From Ureibacillus thermophilus (lineage in GTDB: Bacteria; Bacillota; Bacilli; Bacillales_A; Planococcaceae): a DNA stretch of 64,000 nucleotides. The notes under the pieces are model-generated. The model saw nothing but the letters and a program-made list of their open reading frames with translations. It had not been told where the DNA came from and did not search any database. The stretch spans positions 1,544,415 through 1,608,414 of the forward strand of contig NZ_CP036528.1 in NCBI RefSeq assembly GCF_004331915.1. The letters run 5' to 3'. The position numbers were made by a program, and so were the translations under genes. Position 1 is the stretch's first letter. Every line of letters begins with the position of its first letter. Shown piece by piece: positions 45,435-53,266 of the stretch.

Positions 45435-46373
45435 ATGAAAAAACACACTGCAGGAATTCATCATATTACGGCAATCGTAGAACATCCACAAGAAAATATC
45501 GATTTTTACACAGGTGTTCTTGGATTGCGCCTTGTGAAAAAAACCGTAAACTTCGATGATCCGGGAACGTACCATTTCTATTTTGGGAATGAATGGGGCA
45601 AACCGGGCACCATCATCACCTTTTTCCCTTGGCCGGGCGCATATCAGGGACGGATCGGCGATGGACAGGTTGGCGTAACGACCTATGTGGTGCCTGTCGG
45701 AGCAATGGAATTTTGGAAAAAGCGATTGGACAAATTCAACATTGCATATACAGAAACGTCGCGATTCGGAGAAACCTATTTGCAATTCAAAGACCCCCAT
45801 GGATTGCAACTGGAACTCGTTGAGCGGGAAAGCGGGGAAGAGAATAGCTGGACATTTGGCGGCGTCACAAAAGAGGTAGCCATCAAAGGACTTGGCGGTG
45901 CAGTCTTGTATTCCAGCCTCCCCGAAGAAACAACAAAAACGTTGATAGATGTGATGGGGCTTGAGGTGGTCGGCCAGGAGGGGCACTACACACGCTTTCA
46001 ATCGACTGCCGACATCGGAAATATCATCGATTTGAAAATGACGAAAGGAATCCGCGGGATGATGGGGGTTGGAACCGTCCACCATATCGCTTGGCGTGCG
46101 AATGACAATGATGACCACCTTGAATGGCAGGAATATGCAATGAATAAAGGCATGTACGTCACAGATGTAAAGGATCGCAATTATTTCAATTCCATCTATT
46201 TCCGTGAGCCTGGCAAAATATTGTTCGAAATTGCAACAGACCCTCCAGGATTCGCGCACGACGAGTCTTTTGAAACAATGGGAACCCGGTTGATGCTGCC
46301 TCCACAATATGAACCTTTCCGCGACCGTTTAGAAGCGTCATTAATACCGGTCGAAGTTCGTCCGCTGGATTAA
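45435..46373 (+). CDS. ring-cleaving dioxygenase MhqO/MhqA type
   Basis: A 312-residue duplicated VOC (glyoxalase-fold) protein. The first half begins GIHHITAIVEHPQENIDFYT and the second has VGTVHHIAWRANDNDDHLEW; metal ligands are the paired His residues and Glu in KILFEIATDPPGF. MhqO and MhqE proteins in Bacillus cleave hydroquinone or catechol adducts. AAAGGAG precedes the ATG. Two MhqR-like boxes upstream predict induction by quinones or azo dyes; no mhqR gene is in the window. Confidence 0.88.
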   Translation: MKKHTAGIHHITAIVEHPQENIDFYTGVLGLRLVKKTVNFDDPGTYHFYFGNEWGKPGTIITFFPWPGAYQGRIGDGQVGVTTYVVPVGAMEFWKKRLDKFNIAYTETSRFGETYLQFKDPHGLQLELVERESGEENSWTFGGVTKEVAIKGLGGAVLYSSLPEETTKTLIDVMGLEVVGQEGHYTRFQSTADIGNIIDLKMTKGIRGMMGVGTVHHIAWRANDNDDHLEWQEYAMNKGMYVTDVKDRNYFNSIYFREPGKILFEIATDPPGFAHDESFETMGTRLMLPPQYEPFRDRLEASLIPVEVRPLD

Positions 46374-46389
46374 AATCACAGGGATGTGA

Positions 46390-46650
46390 GTTGCTTTTAG
46401 ACGAACCGCACCGATGAACGGATGAAGACGAGCGTAAATGTATTGTGCAGGCCGGTCAAAGATGCCAAAACTGTTGGGACAGTCCGATGAACAGATGGAG
46501 ATGGCGTGCAGGTTAGCCGCAACAGGACGGAAAGGCCTCGTGTACATTTCGATGAACAGATGGAAACGGGCGAAAATGCATAGCGGTGGCCGGTCAAGAT
46601 TCACAGGATGCCAAATCGCTGGAACATTTCGATGAAAAAATGAAAAGGAG
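46390..46650. repeat. degenerate tandem repeat, 65-80 bp units
   Basis: The block CCGATGAACRGATGRAGAYG or TCGATGAACAGATGGAAACG recurs about every 75 bp (around 46412, 46483 and 46547, with a decayed copy at 46630), and GGCCGGTCAA recurs near 46449 and 46587. The 288-bp gap between the dioxygenase and hydrolase genes is filled by these units. Frames on the minus strand are repeat artefacts. Confidence 0.7.
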
Positions 46651-46661
46651 CAATCAAACAT

Positions 46662-47270
46662 ATGCGACATATTTTTAAAGCAGGAACCAACCCCGATAAG
46701 CCGGTTTTACTGTTGCTGCATGGAACGGGCGGAGATGAAAACTCATTGCTGCCGTTAGCGGAAATGATTGATCCGGAAAGCGCAGTGCTGAGCGTGAGGG
46801 GAAATGTTTTGGAAAATGGAATGCCTCGCTTTTTCAGACGGTTGGCGGAAGGGGTGTTTGATGAAGAAGATTTGATTTACCGGACTCAGGAATTCCATCG
46901 TTTTTTGGATGACGCTGCGAAAGAATATCAATTTGATCGCAACAATATAGTGGCGATTGGCTATTCGAACGGCGCAAATATCGCAGCAAGTCTGTTATTT
47001 CTGATGAACGATTCTTTAAAAGGTGCGATTTTACACCACCCAATGGTACCGATACGAGGCATTCCATTGCCAAACTTGACTGGAACCGACGTATTCATTG
47101 GAGCTGGAACGAACGATCCCATCTGCCCTCAACAAGAATCGGTGGAACTTCAAGAATTGTTGGAGGGGGCAGGGGCATCTGTGGTAATCCATTGGGAAAG
47201 TTACGGACACCAATTGACAATCACAGAGGTTGAAAAAGCGAAAGAGTGGTATGAAAAACATTATGCATAA
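46662..47270 (+). CDS. MhqD-like carboxylesterase / alpha-beta hydrolase
   Basis: A 202-residue esterase of the phospholipase/carboxylesterase family: oxyanion motif LLLHGTGGDENSLL, nucleophile elbow AIGYSNGANIA (GYSNG), Asp in GAGTNDPICPQQ and His in ESYGHQLT. B. subtilis mhqD lies in the same MhqR regulon as the dioxygenases, so the pair here probably acts in quinone detoxification. AAAAGGAG precedes the ATG. Confidence 0.88.
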   Translation: MRHIFKAGTNPDKPVLLLLHGTGGDENSLLPLAEMIDPESAVLSVRGNVLENGMPRFFRRLAEGVFDEEDLIYRTQEFHRFLDDAAKEYQFDRNNIVAIGYSNGANIAASLLFLMNDSLKGAILHHPMVPIRGIPLPNLTGTDVFIGAGTNDPICPQQESVELQELLEGAGASVVIHWESYGHQLTITEVEKAKEWYEKHYA

Positions 47271-47293
47271 TTGAATTGGAAAATAAGGAAAAG

Positions 47294-47328
47294 CCGCGTA
47301 TGGAGTCTGTCGATGCGCGGTTTTTTTC
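47294..47328 (+). terminator. terminator after the mhqD-like gene
   Basis: CCGCGTAT and ATGCGCGG (one G-T pair) form an 8-bp stem followed by seven T. Confidence 0.88.
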
Positions 47329-47424
47329 TTCCATGGTATCCGTACCCATAATGATATGAATTCGTATTTTGTGAAGGGGTATCTAGAGAGTCTCGTAGGG
47401 CAATTATCATATTTTCTAATTTAT

Positions 47425-47585
47425 GTTTTCTATTAACTAAGTGGAATGCAAATCAAGCTACTTGTTTTACATTTGTTAAATTTGATATTGTTGTTTATTA
47501 ACTTTATGGAATGTAAATACACTTGCGGCAACCGGCACCGCGGTGGCAACAGCCACGTTCTTTATTAACTAAGCGGAATCTAAAT
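47425..47585 (+). CRISPR. degenerate three-repeat mini-array, distinct repeat class
   Basis: Three related 29-bp units lie at 47425-47453, 47490-47518 and 47557-47585. They share TATTAACT early and GGAATG(T/C)AAAT at the end (third copy GGAATCTAAAT), separated by 36 and 38 unique bases. The ending resembles type I-B repeats, not the I-C repeat of the main array. No matching cas6 or other I-B gene is in the window. Confidence 0.65.
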
Positions 47586-47851
47586 ATTAATCAATTAATT
47601 TGACATTGATTGGATTCGAGTGTTCTTCCAAATCTTAAAAAATATCCGATTTATAATCAAATGTGCTATAAATAGTTATCTTACCATGATTAAAAAATGG
47701 TGAAATGACGAAAAAGTCATTTCAGGATGAAAAAAATGATATATGATGGAATTAAGATTTATGGATTAATTAGGATGGTTTGGTGATTGTTAACAATTAA
47801 TTTATTTTCAAACTCTTAATCTTTTTCACTCTCACCACTTACAATGAAGGT

Positions 47852-47948
47852 GTCTGGATTCCACATAGTTAATAGAATAGGTAACAATAATAAGCAATAA
47901 ATTTTTACATAATTAAACAGTTTACATTCCACTTTGTTAAAAGCATTG
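47852..47948 (-). CRISPR. two-repeat mini-array of the same class, antisense
   Basis: On the minus strand, copies at 47948-47920 (TTTTAACAAAGTGGAATGTA core) and 47880-47852 (CTATTAACTATGTGGAATCC core) flank a single 39-nt spacer-length segment. They match the three plus-strand copies upstream but point the opposite way, towards each other across about 270 bp of AT-rich sequence. They end 62 bp before the cas3 start. Confidence 0.55.
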
Positions 47949-48010
47949 TAAATTTGGGCATTTCAGTATGGAGAAAATGGTATATTATGGAGCTAAGGAG
48001 GATGATCGTT

Positions 48011-50416
48011 TTGGAGTTTGTTGCGCATATTCGGCAATCAGATTTAGAGAAACAATTGCTTTCTGAGCATTTAAAAAATGTACAACAAATTGCGGAAAGG
48101 ATTGGAAAAAAGATTGGGATTCCTCATATCACCGGATTGGCAGGGATGTTTCATGATATGGGGAAATATAGTGATGAATTCTTAGAATACTTGGAGGAAG
48201 CCGTAAATAATCCAGAAAATCCACCAAAAAGGGGAAGCATTGACCATTCAACTGCAGGCGGAAAATATTTAATGGAAAATTTTCACGCGAAATATAATTT
48301 TTTAATTGAATGTGTAGCAAATGCGATATTTTCCCATCATGGACAACTAAAAGACATGGTAAATGCAGATGGAGAATCTCCTTTCTTAAAAAGGAAAAAT
48401 AAAGAAGATTTAGAGTATGAAAAAGTAAAACAAAGATTCTTTCAGGAAATGTATTCAGAAGACTACATAAAACAATATGTAAATGAAGCAGCAAAAGAGA
48501 CTTCCATAATTGCAGATAAAATATTGAAAAAAACTGGAAATAATCAAATACTGTTCAAAAAAATTATAAGAAAATACATTACTTATCTTACATTATTTAC
48601 ATTTAGCGCACTTTTGGATGCGGACCGCACAGATTCTAGGCAATTTGATGAAAACACGGTTGAAGAACCATTTGAAAGTGAAAAAATTTTTAATCGGTTT
48701 GCAGAAAAATTAGAAGAGCATTTAAAAACGTTAGAAAAAAAATCAATACAAAATGAAATCACTTTGCTACGTCAACAAATGTCCAACATGTGTTACGAAA
48801 AATCGAAATTACCGACGGGGATTTATACCCTGTCGATTCCGACTGGCGGAGGAAAAACCCTTGCAAGTCTTCGTTTTGCATTAAATCACGCTTTAAAACA
48901 TTCAAAAGAACGAATTATTTATGTTGTACCTTTCACAACCATCATTGAACAAAATGCTGAAGAAGTTCGCAATATTCTGGATGCTAAAGACTATTTATTA
49001 GAACATCATAGTAATGTTATTGAAAATGAGTTGGATGATGAACATCTTAATTTTGAAAACTATCAAAACTACAAAAAAATCAAACTAGCAAAAGATAACT
49101 GGGATGCTCCAATCATTTTTACAACAATGGTACAATTTTTAAATACATTTTATAGTGGGAAATCAAGAAATATCCGAAGGCTTCACAATCTGACCAATAG
49201 TATCATCATATTTGATGAAGTGCAATCAGTGCCTGTCAATTGCGTAACACTTTTCAATGAAGTTTTAAATTTTCTGAAGGATATTGGAAATTCAACGGTA
49301 TTACTTTGTACAGCAACTCAGCCAGCATTACAGAATGTAGAAAAAAATATTACCGTAGATGGAGAATTGATTGATGATTTATCAAGGATTATGAAAGCTT
49401 TTAAACGTACGAACTTGATAAATATGGTTAAAGATGAAGGATGGACGACAAAAGAACTTGCTGACTTTGTTAATCAACAACTAAATGAAGTCAATAGTGT
49501 ACTTGTAATTCTTAATACAAAATCCGTTGTAAAAAAACTGTATGATGAATTTTCAAATAGTGGAATAAAAACAGTTCATTTAAGTACTTCTATGTGTCCA
49601 AAACACCGTAAACAGAAGATTTATGAGATGAGAAAATGTTTGAAGAATAAGGAAAAAATTGTATGCATTAGTACACAATTGATTGAAGCTGGTGTCGATG
49701 TTAGTTTTGAATGTGTCGTTCGATCTTTGGCCGGTTTAGATTCCATTGCACAAGCAGCAGGCCGATGCAATCGGCATGGGGAAGTGGCGAGTAGAGATGT
49801 TTATATTATCAATCATAAGGAAGAAGTATTAAATAATTTGCCAACAATCAAGAAAGGCGGATACGAATCGAAAAAGATTTTAAGAGATATTGAAATGGAT
49901 CCAACGCTTTTTGACGGAGAATTATTGTCTGAAAATGCAATGACGCTTTATTTTAGAAATTTTTATCAAGAATTTAAACCTTATTTGGATTATCCAACGC
50001 CGGTAGGAAAAAATATTTATGAAATGTTATTGGGAAACAATTCGGAGTTTCTTGAAGAATTTAAAGAAGAACAAGCTATCTGGATGCACACAAGTTTTGA
50101 AACAGCTTCTAAATATTTTGAAGTGATTGATTCCAAAACCCATTCAGTTTTGGTTCCATATGATAAAGGTAAAGCATTAATTTCTGAATTATACAGCGCT
50201 GGCGGAATTGAAAATGTTACTACATTTTTAAAAGAAGTACAGCAGTATATTGTTAATGTGTTCGACCATGATTTAAATCGGTTAATAAAAAATGGTATAG
50301 TTGAAAAAATAGAATTTAAGAATTACTCATTATTTGTTGCAAAAGAATCTGCATATGATGATCAATACGGTTTAAGTGTGGAAGGAGAGGCAAGTTTATC
50401 ATTATTAGAATATTGA
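48011..50416 (+). CDS. cas3: CRISPR-associated nuclease-helicase Cas3 (type I-C)
   Basis: About 801 residues. The N-terminal HD nuclease shows MFHDMGKYSDE (His48-Asp49) and IDHSTAGGKYL; the SF2 helicase has PTGGGKTLAS, DEVQSVP (motif II), LLCTATQPAL and the C-terminal QAAGRCNRHGE. It unwinds and degrades DNA marked by Cascade. I choose the TTG eight bases after AAGGAGG; two upstream ATGs lack usable spacing. It has its own upstream region and ends at a terminator, separate from the cas5c operon. Confidence 0.95.
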   Translation: MEFVAHIRQSDLEKQLLSEHLKNVQQIAERIGKKIGIPHITGLAGMFHDMGKYSDEFLEYLEEAVNNPENPPKRGSIDHSTAGGKYLMENFHAKYNFLIECVANAIFSHHGQLKDMVNADGESPFLKRKNKEDLEYEKVKQRFFQEMYSEDYIKQYVNEAAKETSIIADKILKKTGNNQILFKKIIRKYITYLTLFTFSALLDADRTDSRQFDENTVEEPFESEKIFNRFAEKLEEHLKTLEKKSIQNEITLLRQQMSNMCYEKSKLPTGIYTLSIPTGGGKTLASLRFALNHALKHSKERIIYVVPFTTIIEQNAEEVRNILDAKDYLLEHHSNVIENELDDEHLNFENYQNYKKIKLAKDNWDAPIIFTTMVQFLNTFYSGKSRNIRRLHNLTNSIIIFDEVQSVPVNCVTLFNEVLNFLKDIGNSTVLLCTATQPALQNVEKNITVDGELIDDLSRIMKAFKRTNLINMVKDEGWTTKELADFVNQQLNEVNSVLVILNTKSVVKKLYDEFSNSGIKTVHLSTSMCPKHRKQKIYEMRKCLKNKEKIVCISTQLIEAGVDVSFECVVRSLAGLDSIAQAAGRCNRHGEVASRDVYIINHKEEVLNNLPTIKKGGYESKKILRDIEMDPTLFDGELLSENAMTLYFRNFYQEFKPYLDYPTPVGKNIYEMLLGNNSEFLEEFKEEQAIWMHTSFETASKYFEVIDSKTHSVLVPYDKGKALISELYSAGGIENVTTFLKEVQQYIVNVFDHDLNRLIKNGIVEKIEFKNYSLFVAKESAYDDQYGLSVEGEASLSLLEY

Positions 50417-50447
50417 AGCTGGCAACTCCCAAATTGCCAGCTTTTTC
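50416..50447 (+). terminator. cas3 terminator
   Basis: AAGCTGGCAA (50416-50425) and TTGCCAGCTT (50434-50443) form a perfect 10-bp stem with a T run. It isolates cas3 from the cas5c operon and also places a hairpin at the far end of the antisense crRNA-like RNA. Confidence 0.92.
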
Positions 50448-50504
50448 TAAAATATATAATATAATATTTTTTTCAATCCACGTTAGTTTTTATGAACTAA
50501 CGAC
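50444..50504 (-). ncRNA. crRNA-like regulatory RNA (CreR-like), antisense between cas3 and cas5c
   Basis: Minus strand 50504-50470 mimics the CRISPR repeat: 5' GTC, a hairpin GTTAGTT/AACTAAC with a 6-nt loop, then GTGGATTGAAA. The true repeat is GTC, GCACCT/AGGTGC with a 6-nt loop, then GTGGATTGAAAT, so flanks are kept while the stem is replaced with compensating bases. The pseudo-spacer starts at 50469 (AAATATTATATTATAT). An extended -10 (TG-T-TATACT, 50519-50511) would start transcription at the repeat's first base. The pseudo-spacer matches 50545-50560 next to TTC at the cas5c promoter. Regulation is inferred. Confidence 0.75.
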
Positions 50505-50510
50505 TAGAAA

Positions 50511-50519
50511 AGTATAACA
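50511..50519 (-). promoter_or_regulatory. extended -10 of the crRNA-like RNA
   Basis: Minus strand TGTTATACT: TG, one base, TATACT. No good -35 is seen at 16-18 bp, as is usual for extended -10 promoters. Predicted +1 is about 50504-50505, the start of the pseudo-repeat. Confidence 0.6.
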
Positions 50520-50541
50520 TAATATTAAGAACAAATATTAA

Positions 50542-50591
50542 TTCAAATAATATATAATATCTTGACTTGTTGTTCTGGAATATATTACTAT
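50542..50591 (+). promoter_or_regulatory. cas5c operon promoter with an embedded pseudo-target
   Basis: TTGACT (50562-50567), 18 bp and TACTAT (50586-50591) precede cas5c by 45 bp. Immediately upstream, TTC (50542-50544, the type I-C PAM) is followed by AAATAATATATAATAT (50545-50560), matching the antisense RNA's pseudo-spacer at 14 of 16 positions. Cascade bound there would cover the -35. Confidence 0.7.
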
Positions 50592-50635
50592 TAAATTATC
50601 AGTAAATTCTAACTCTTACAGGAAGGAGTGATAAA

Positions 50636-51361
50636 ATGGAGAAAATAAGGAACCAAATAGAATTTGAAGTTTATGGAAATTACGCATTATTTACAGATCC
50701 ACTAATGAAACTCGGTGGAGAAAAATTGACGTATCAAATTCCAACCTATCAAGCATTAAAAGGGATAGTGGAGAGCATCTATTGGAAACCATCGATTATT
50801 TGGTACATTGATGAAATTCGAGTAATGAATCCGATTCGAATGGAGTCAAAAGGCATTCGTCCTCTTGATTATGGTGGAGGAAATACACTAGCAAATTATA
50901 CTTATTTGCGAGACGTTAGATACCAAGTAAGGGCTCATTTCGAATTTAACTATAATCGAAAGGATCTAGAAGGAGATTTTAACGAGCATAAACATCATAA
51001 CATTGCAAAACGCTGTGTAAAAGCAGGTGGCCGTCGAGATGTGTATTTAGGAACACGAGAATGCCAAGCATATGTCGTTCCTTGCGACTTTAATGAGGGA
51101 AAAGGTCATTATGACGACATTGAAGAAATTCATTTTGGGACGATGATACATGGTATTAATTATCCGGATGAAACCGGAAAGAAAGTTATGGAAGTTCGAC
51201 TATGGCAGCCAGTTATGAGGCATGGCATCATCAAATTTATTCGACCTGAAGAGTGTTCTTTAATTCGGCCAATTCGTGAATATCAAACAAAAAAATTTTT
51301 ACTACATGAAAATATGCAGCCTGTGGAAACATTGTACAATGATTTGTTTGGGGGTGAGTAA
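50636..51361 (+). CDS. cas5c: Cas5c (Cas5d) crRNA-processing endoribonuclease
   Basis: A 241-residue RAMP protein, N-terminal [15 protein letters not shown]. Type I-C lacks Cas6; Cas5c cuts the repeat hairpin base and stays on the 5' handle. A candidate catalytic Lys/His cluster lies in [14 protein letters not shown], with an upstream Tyr in TYQALKG, matching the Tyr-Lys-His set known in the family. GGAAGGAG precedes the ATG. First gene of the cas5c-8c-7c-4-1-2 operon; its stop abuts the cas8c GTG. Confidence 0.94.
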   Translation: MEKIRNQIEFEVYGNYALFTDPLMKLGGEKLTYQIPTYQALKGIVESIYWKPSIIWYIDEIRVMNPIRMESKGIRPLDYGGGNTLANYTYLRDVRYQVRAHFEFNYNRKDLEGDFNEHKHHNIAKRCVKAGGRRDVYLGTRECQAYVVPCDFNEGKGHYDDIEEIHFGTMIHGINYPDETGKKVMEVRLWQPVMRHGIIKFIRPEECSLIRPIREYQTKKFLLHENMQPVETLYNDLFGGE

Positions 51362-53266
51362 GTGAGCTATCTATACGCTTTATATAAAACTTATAATAAT
51401 AATCTCGATAAAGTCGGCGTTATCGAAACGAAAAATACCGGAAAAAAAACAATTGAATATACTTTGCTTCCGATTTCCCATACAACTCAAACAGCCCATA
51501 TTGAGGTAACGGTAACACCTGATGGAGAATTTTATGATGCAAGGGTAATAAAAGAAAATACAATATTACCGTTCACAGAGGAATCTGGTAGCCGCGCAGG
51601 TACGAATTACGTGCCCCATGTACTTCACGATAAACTGATGTTTGTTGCAGGTGATTATGTAAAATATACTGGTCAAGAAGATAAAGCTTCATGTTTTGAA
51701 GATTACATTCAACAATTAAAAGATTGGTGTGAGTCAGAATATAGTCATCCTGATATTGTTGCGATATACAATTATGTGAAAAAAGGAACGCTTATAGAAG
51801 ACTTGGTGCAAAAAAATATTTTGTATTTGGATGAACAAAGAAAGCTATTAAAAAAATGGGATTCAAATCGAGGAAAAGAAAAACCAGAAATTTTTTCTGC
51901 TGTGACAGGTGATCAAGAGAGCGCCTTCGTTCGATTTGATGTTCATTATCCAAATCAAGTGCACGACCATGTTTGGAATAATAAGGAAATCTATGATTTG
52001 TACAGTAGATATTACGATACAAAATTAAGAGATAAAGATCTTTGTTACGTAAGCGGGGAATATTTACCTGCAGTTGAGCGTCATCCGAACAAATTGCGGA
52101 ATTCTGCAGATAAAGCAAAATTAATCTCTGCAAATGATACGAGCGGGTTCACATTTAGAGGTCGATTTCTCAATTCCAGGGAAGTCACAAATATTAGTTA
52201 TGAGGTTTCCCAAAAAGCACATAATGCTCTGAAATGGCTTATTGATAAACAGGGAAAGACAGTAGATGGTCGGGTTTTTCTCGCATGGGGATTGAGAAGC
52301 CCTAATATCCCACAAGCAACAGAAGACGTTTTAGAAGACTTAAACAGCTATTTACCAAATCTTTTTGAAATTGAATCAAGCAATAATCTATCTGGTACTA
52401 GAGAAGCTTTAGCAAGAAAATATAATCAATTGCTATCTGGGATCAATAAAAATTTTACAGTAGATGAAAATGATGAAGTTTATGTGATGACTCTTGATGC
52501 TGCAACCCCGGGAAGACTGGCAGTACTTTATTTTCGAAATCTTCATATTAATGTTTATTTTGAAAGATTAAAAGAATGGCATATAGGGTGCAGTTGGAAG
52601 CATCGTCGGAAAGTAGATGGAGAATGGAAAGAATTTTATGGTTCCCCCTCATTTCAAACGATTGCAAAATATGCCTATGGGCCAAGGCCTAGTGATAAAT
52701 TAATAAAAACTGTTATGGAACGTCTTCTTCCTTGCGTCATTGATGGACGAGCCATTCCTTTGGATATAGTTCAAAATGCCATTCAGCGTGCATCTAACCC
52801 GGTAGCATTTAATGAAGAGTGGGAATGGGAACAAGCACTCAGTGTTGCTTGTTCGTTGGTAAAAAAACACTATGAAAAGGAGGAGTATTCGATGGCTTTA
52901 GACAAAACAAATACTGATCGCGATTATTTATTTGGCCGATTGCTTGCTGTTGCGGATGTACTTGAAAGAAATGCATTAAGTGAAGCAGATCAAAAACGTG
53001 CAACGAATGCCGTACGATACATGAATGCATTTGTAAGAGCTCCATTAAGAACTTGGCATACGATTCACCAAAATTTACATCCTTATTTAATGAGGTTAGG
53101 TTCAAATGCAAGAAGATATACGGACTTATTCCAAGAAATCAGCGACTTATTTAATCCAAATGATTATAATAATAAACCTTTAACAGGTAAATATCTATTA
53201 GGTTATTACAGCCAAAGACAAGATTTATATACAAAAAAAGAAAAAGAAGGAGTAGATGAAGAATGA
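51362..53266 (+). CDS. cas8c: Cas8c (Csd1) large Cascade subunit
   Basis: A 634-residue Csd1-family protein, the PAM-reading large subunit of type I-C Cascade. Landmarks include LCYVSGEYLPAVERHPNKLR, a TSGFTFRGRF segment and ALKWLIDKQGKTVDGRVFLA. GTG start directly behind the cas5c stop. Its C-terminal 124 codons are preceded by a strong internal ribosome site and probably also make Cas11c. The stop overlaps the cas7c start as ATGA. Confidence 0.94.
   Translation: MSYLYALYKTYNNNLDKVGVIETKNTGKKTIEYTLLPISHTTQTAHIEVTVTPDGEFYDARVIKENTILPFTEESGSRAGTNYVPHVLHDKLMFVAGDYVKYTGQEDKASCFEDYIQQLKDWCESEYSHPDIVAIYNYVKKGTLIEDLVQKNILYLDEQRKLLKKWDSNRGKEKPEIFSAVTGDQESAFVRFDVHYPNQVHDHVWNNKEIYDLYSRYYDTKLRDKDLCYVSGEYLPAVERHPNKLRNSADKAKLISANDTSGFTFRGRFLNSREVTNISYEVSQKAHNALKWLIDKQGKTVDGRVFLAWGLRSPNIPQATEDVLEDLNSYLPNLFEIESSNNLSGTREALARKYNQLLSGINKNFTVDENDEVYVMTLDAATPGRLAVLYFRNLHINVYFERLKEWHIGCSWKHRRKVDGEWKEFYGSPSFQTIAKYAYGPRPSDKLIKTVMERLLPCVIDGRAIPLDIVQNAIQRASNPVAFNEEWEWEQALSVACSLVKKHYEKEEYSMALDKTNTDRDYLFGRLLAVADVLERNALSEADQKRATNAVRYMNAFVRAPLRTWHTIHQNLHPYLMRLGSNARRYTDLFQEISDLFNPNDYNNKPLTGKYLLGYYSQRQDLYTKKEKEGVDEE
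52892..53266 (+). CDS. cas11c: Cas11c small subunit from an internal start in cas8c
   Basis: Inside cas8c, AAGGAGGAG lies six bases before an in-frame ATG at 52892, a near-perfect Shine-Dalgarno. It would yield 124 residues starting MALDKTNTDRDYLFGRLLAV, almost all helical, matching the size and origin reported for Cas11c in other type I-C systems. Expression is inferred from the ribosome site. Confidence 0.8.
   Translation: MALDKTNTDRDYLFGRLLAVADVLERNALSEADQKRATNAVRYMNAFVRAPLRTWHTIHQNLHPYLMRLGSNARRYTDLFQEISDLFNPNDYNNKPLTGKYLLGYYSQRQDLYTKKEKEGVDEE

Noticed and set aside
45417..46307. A 296-codon frame antisense to the ring-cleaving dioxygenase
   Set aside because: The plus-strand gene has a ribosome site, MhqR boxes and VOC motifs; the antisense frame is a compositional shadow.
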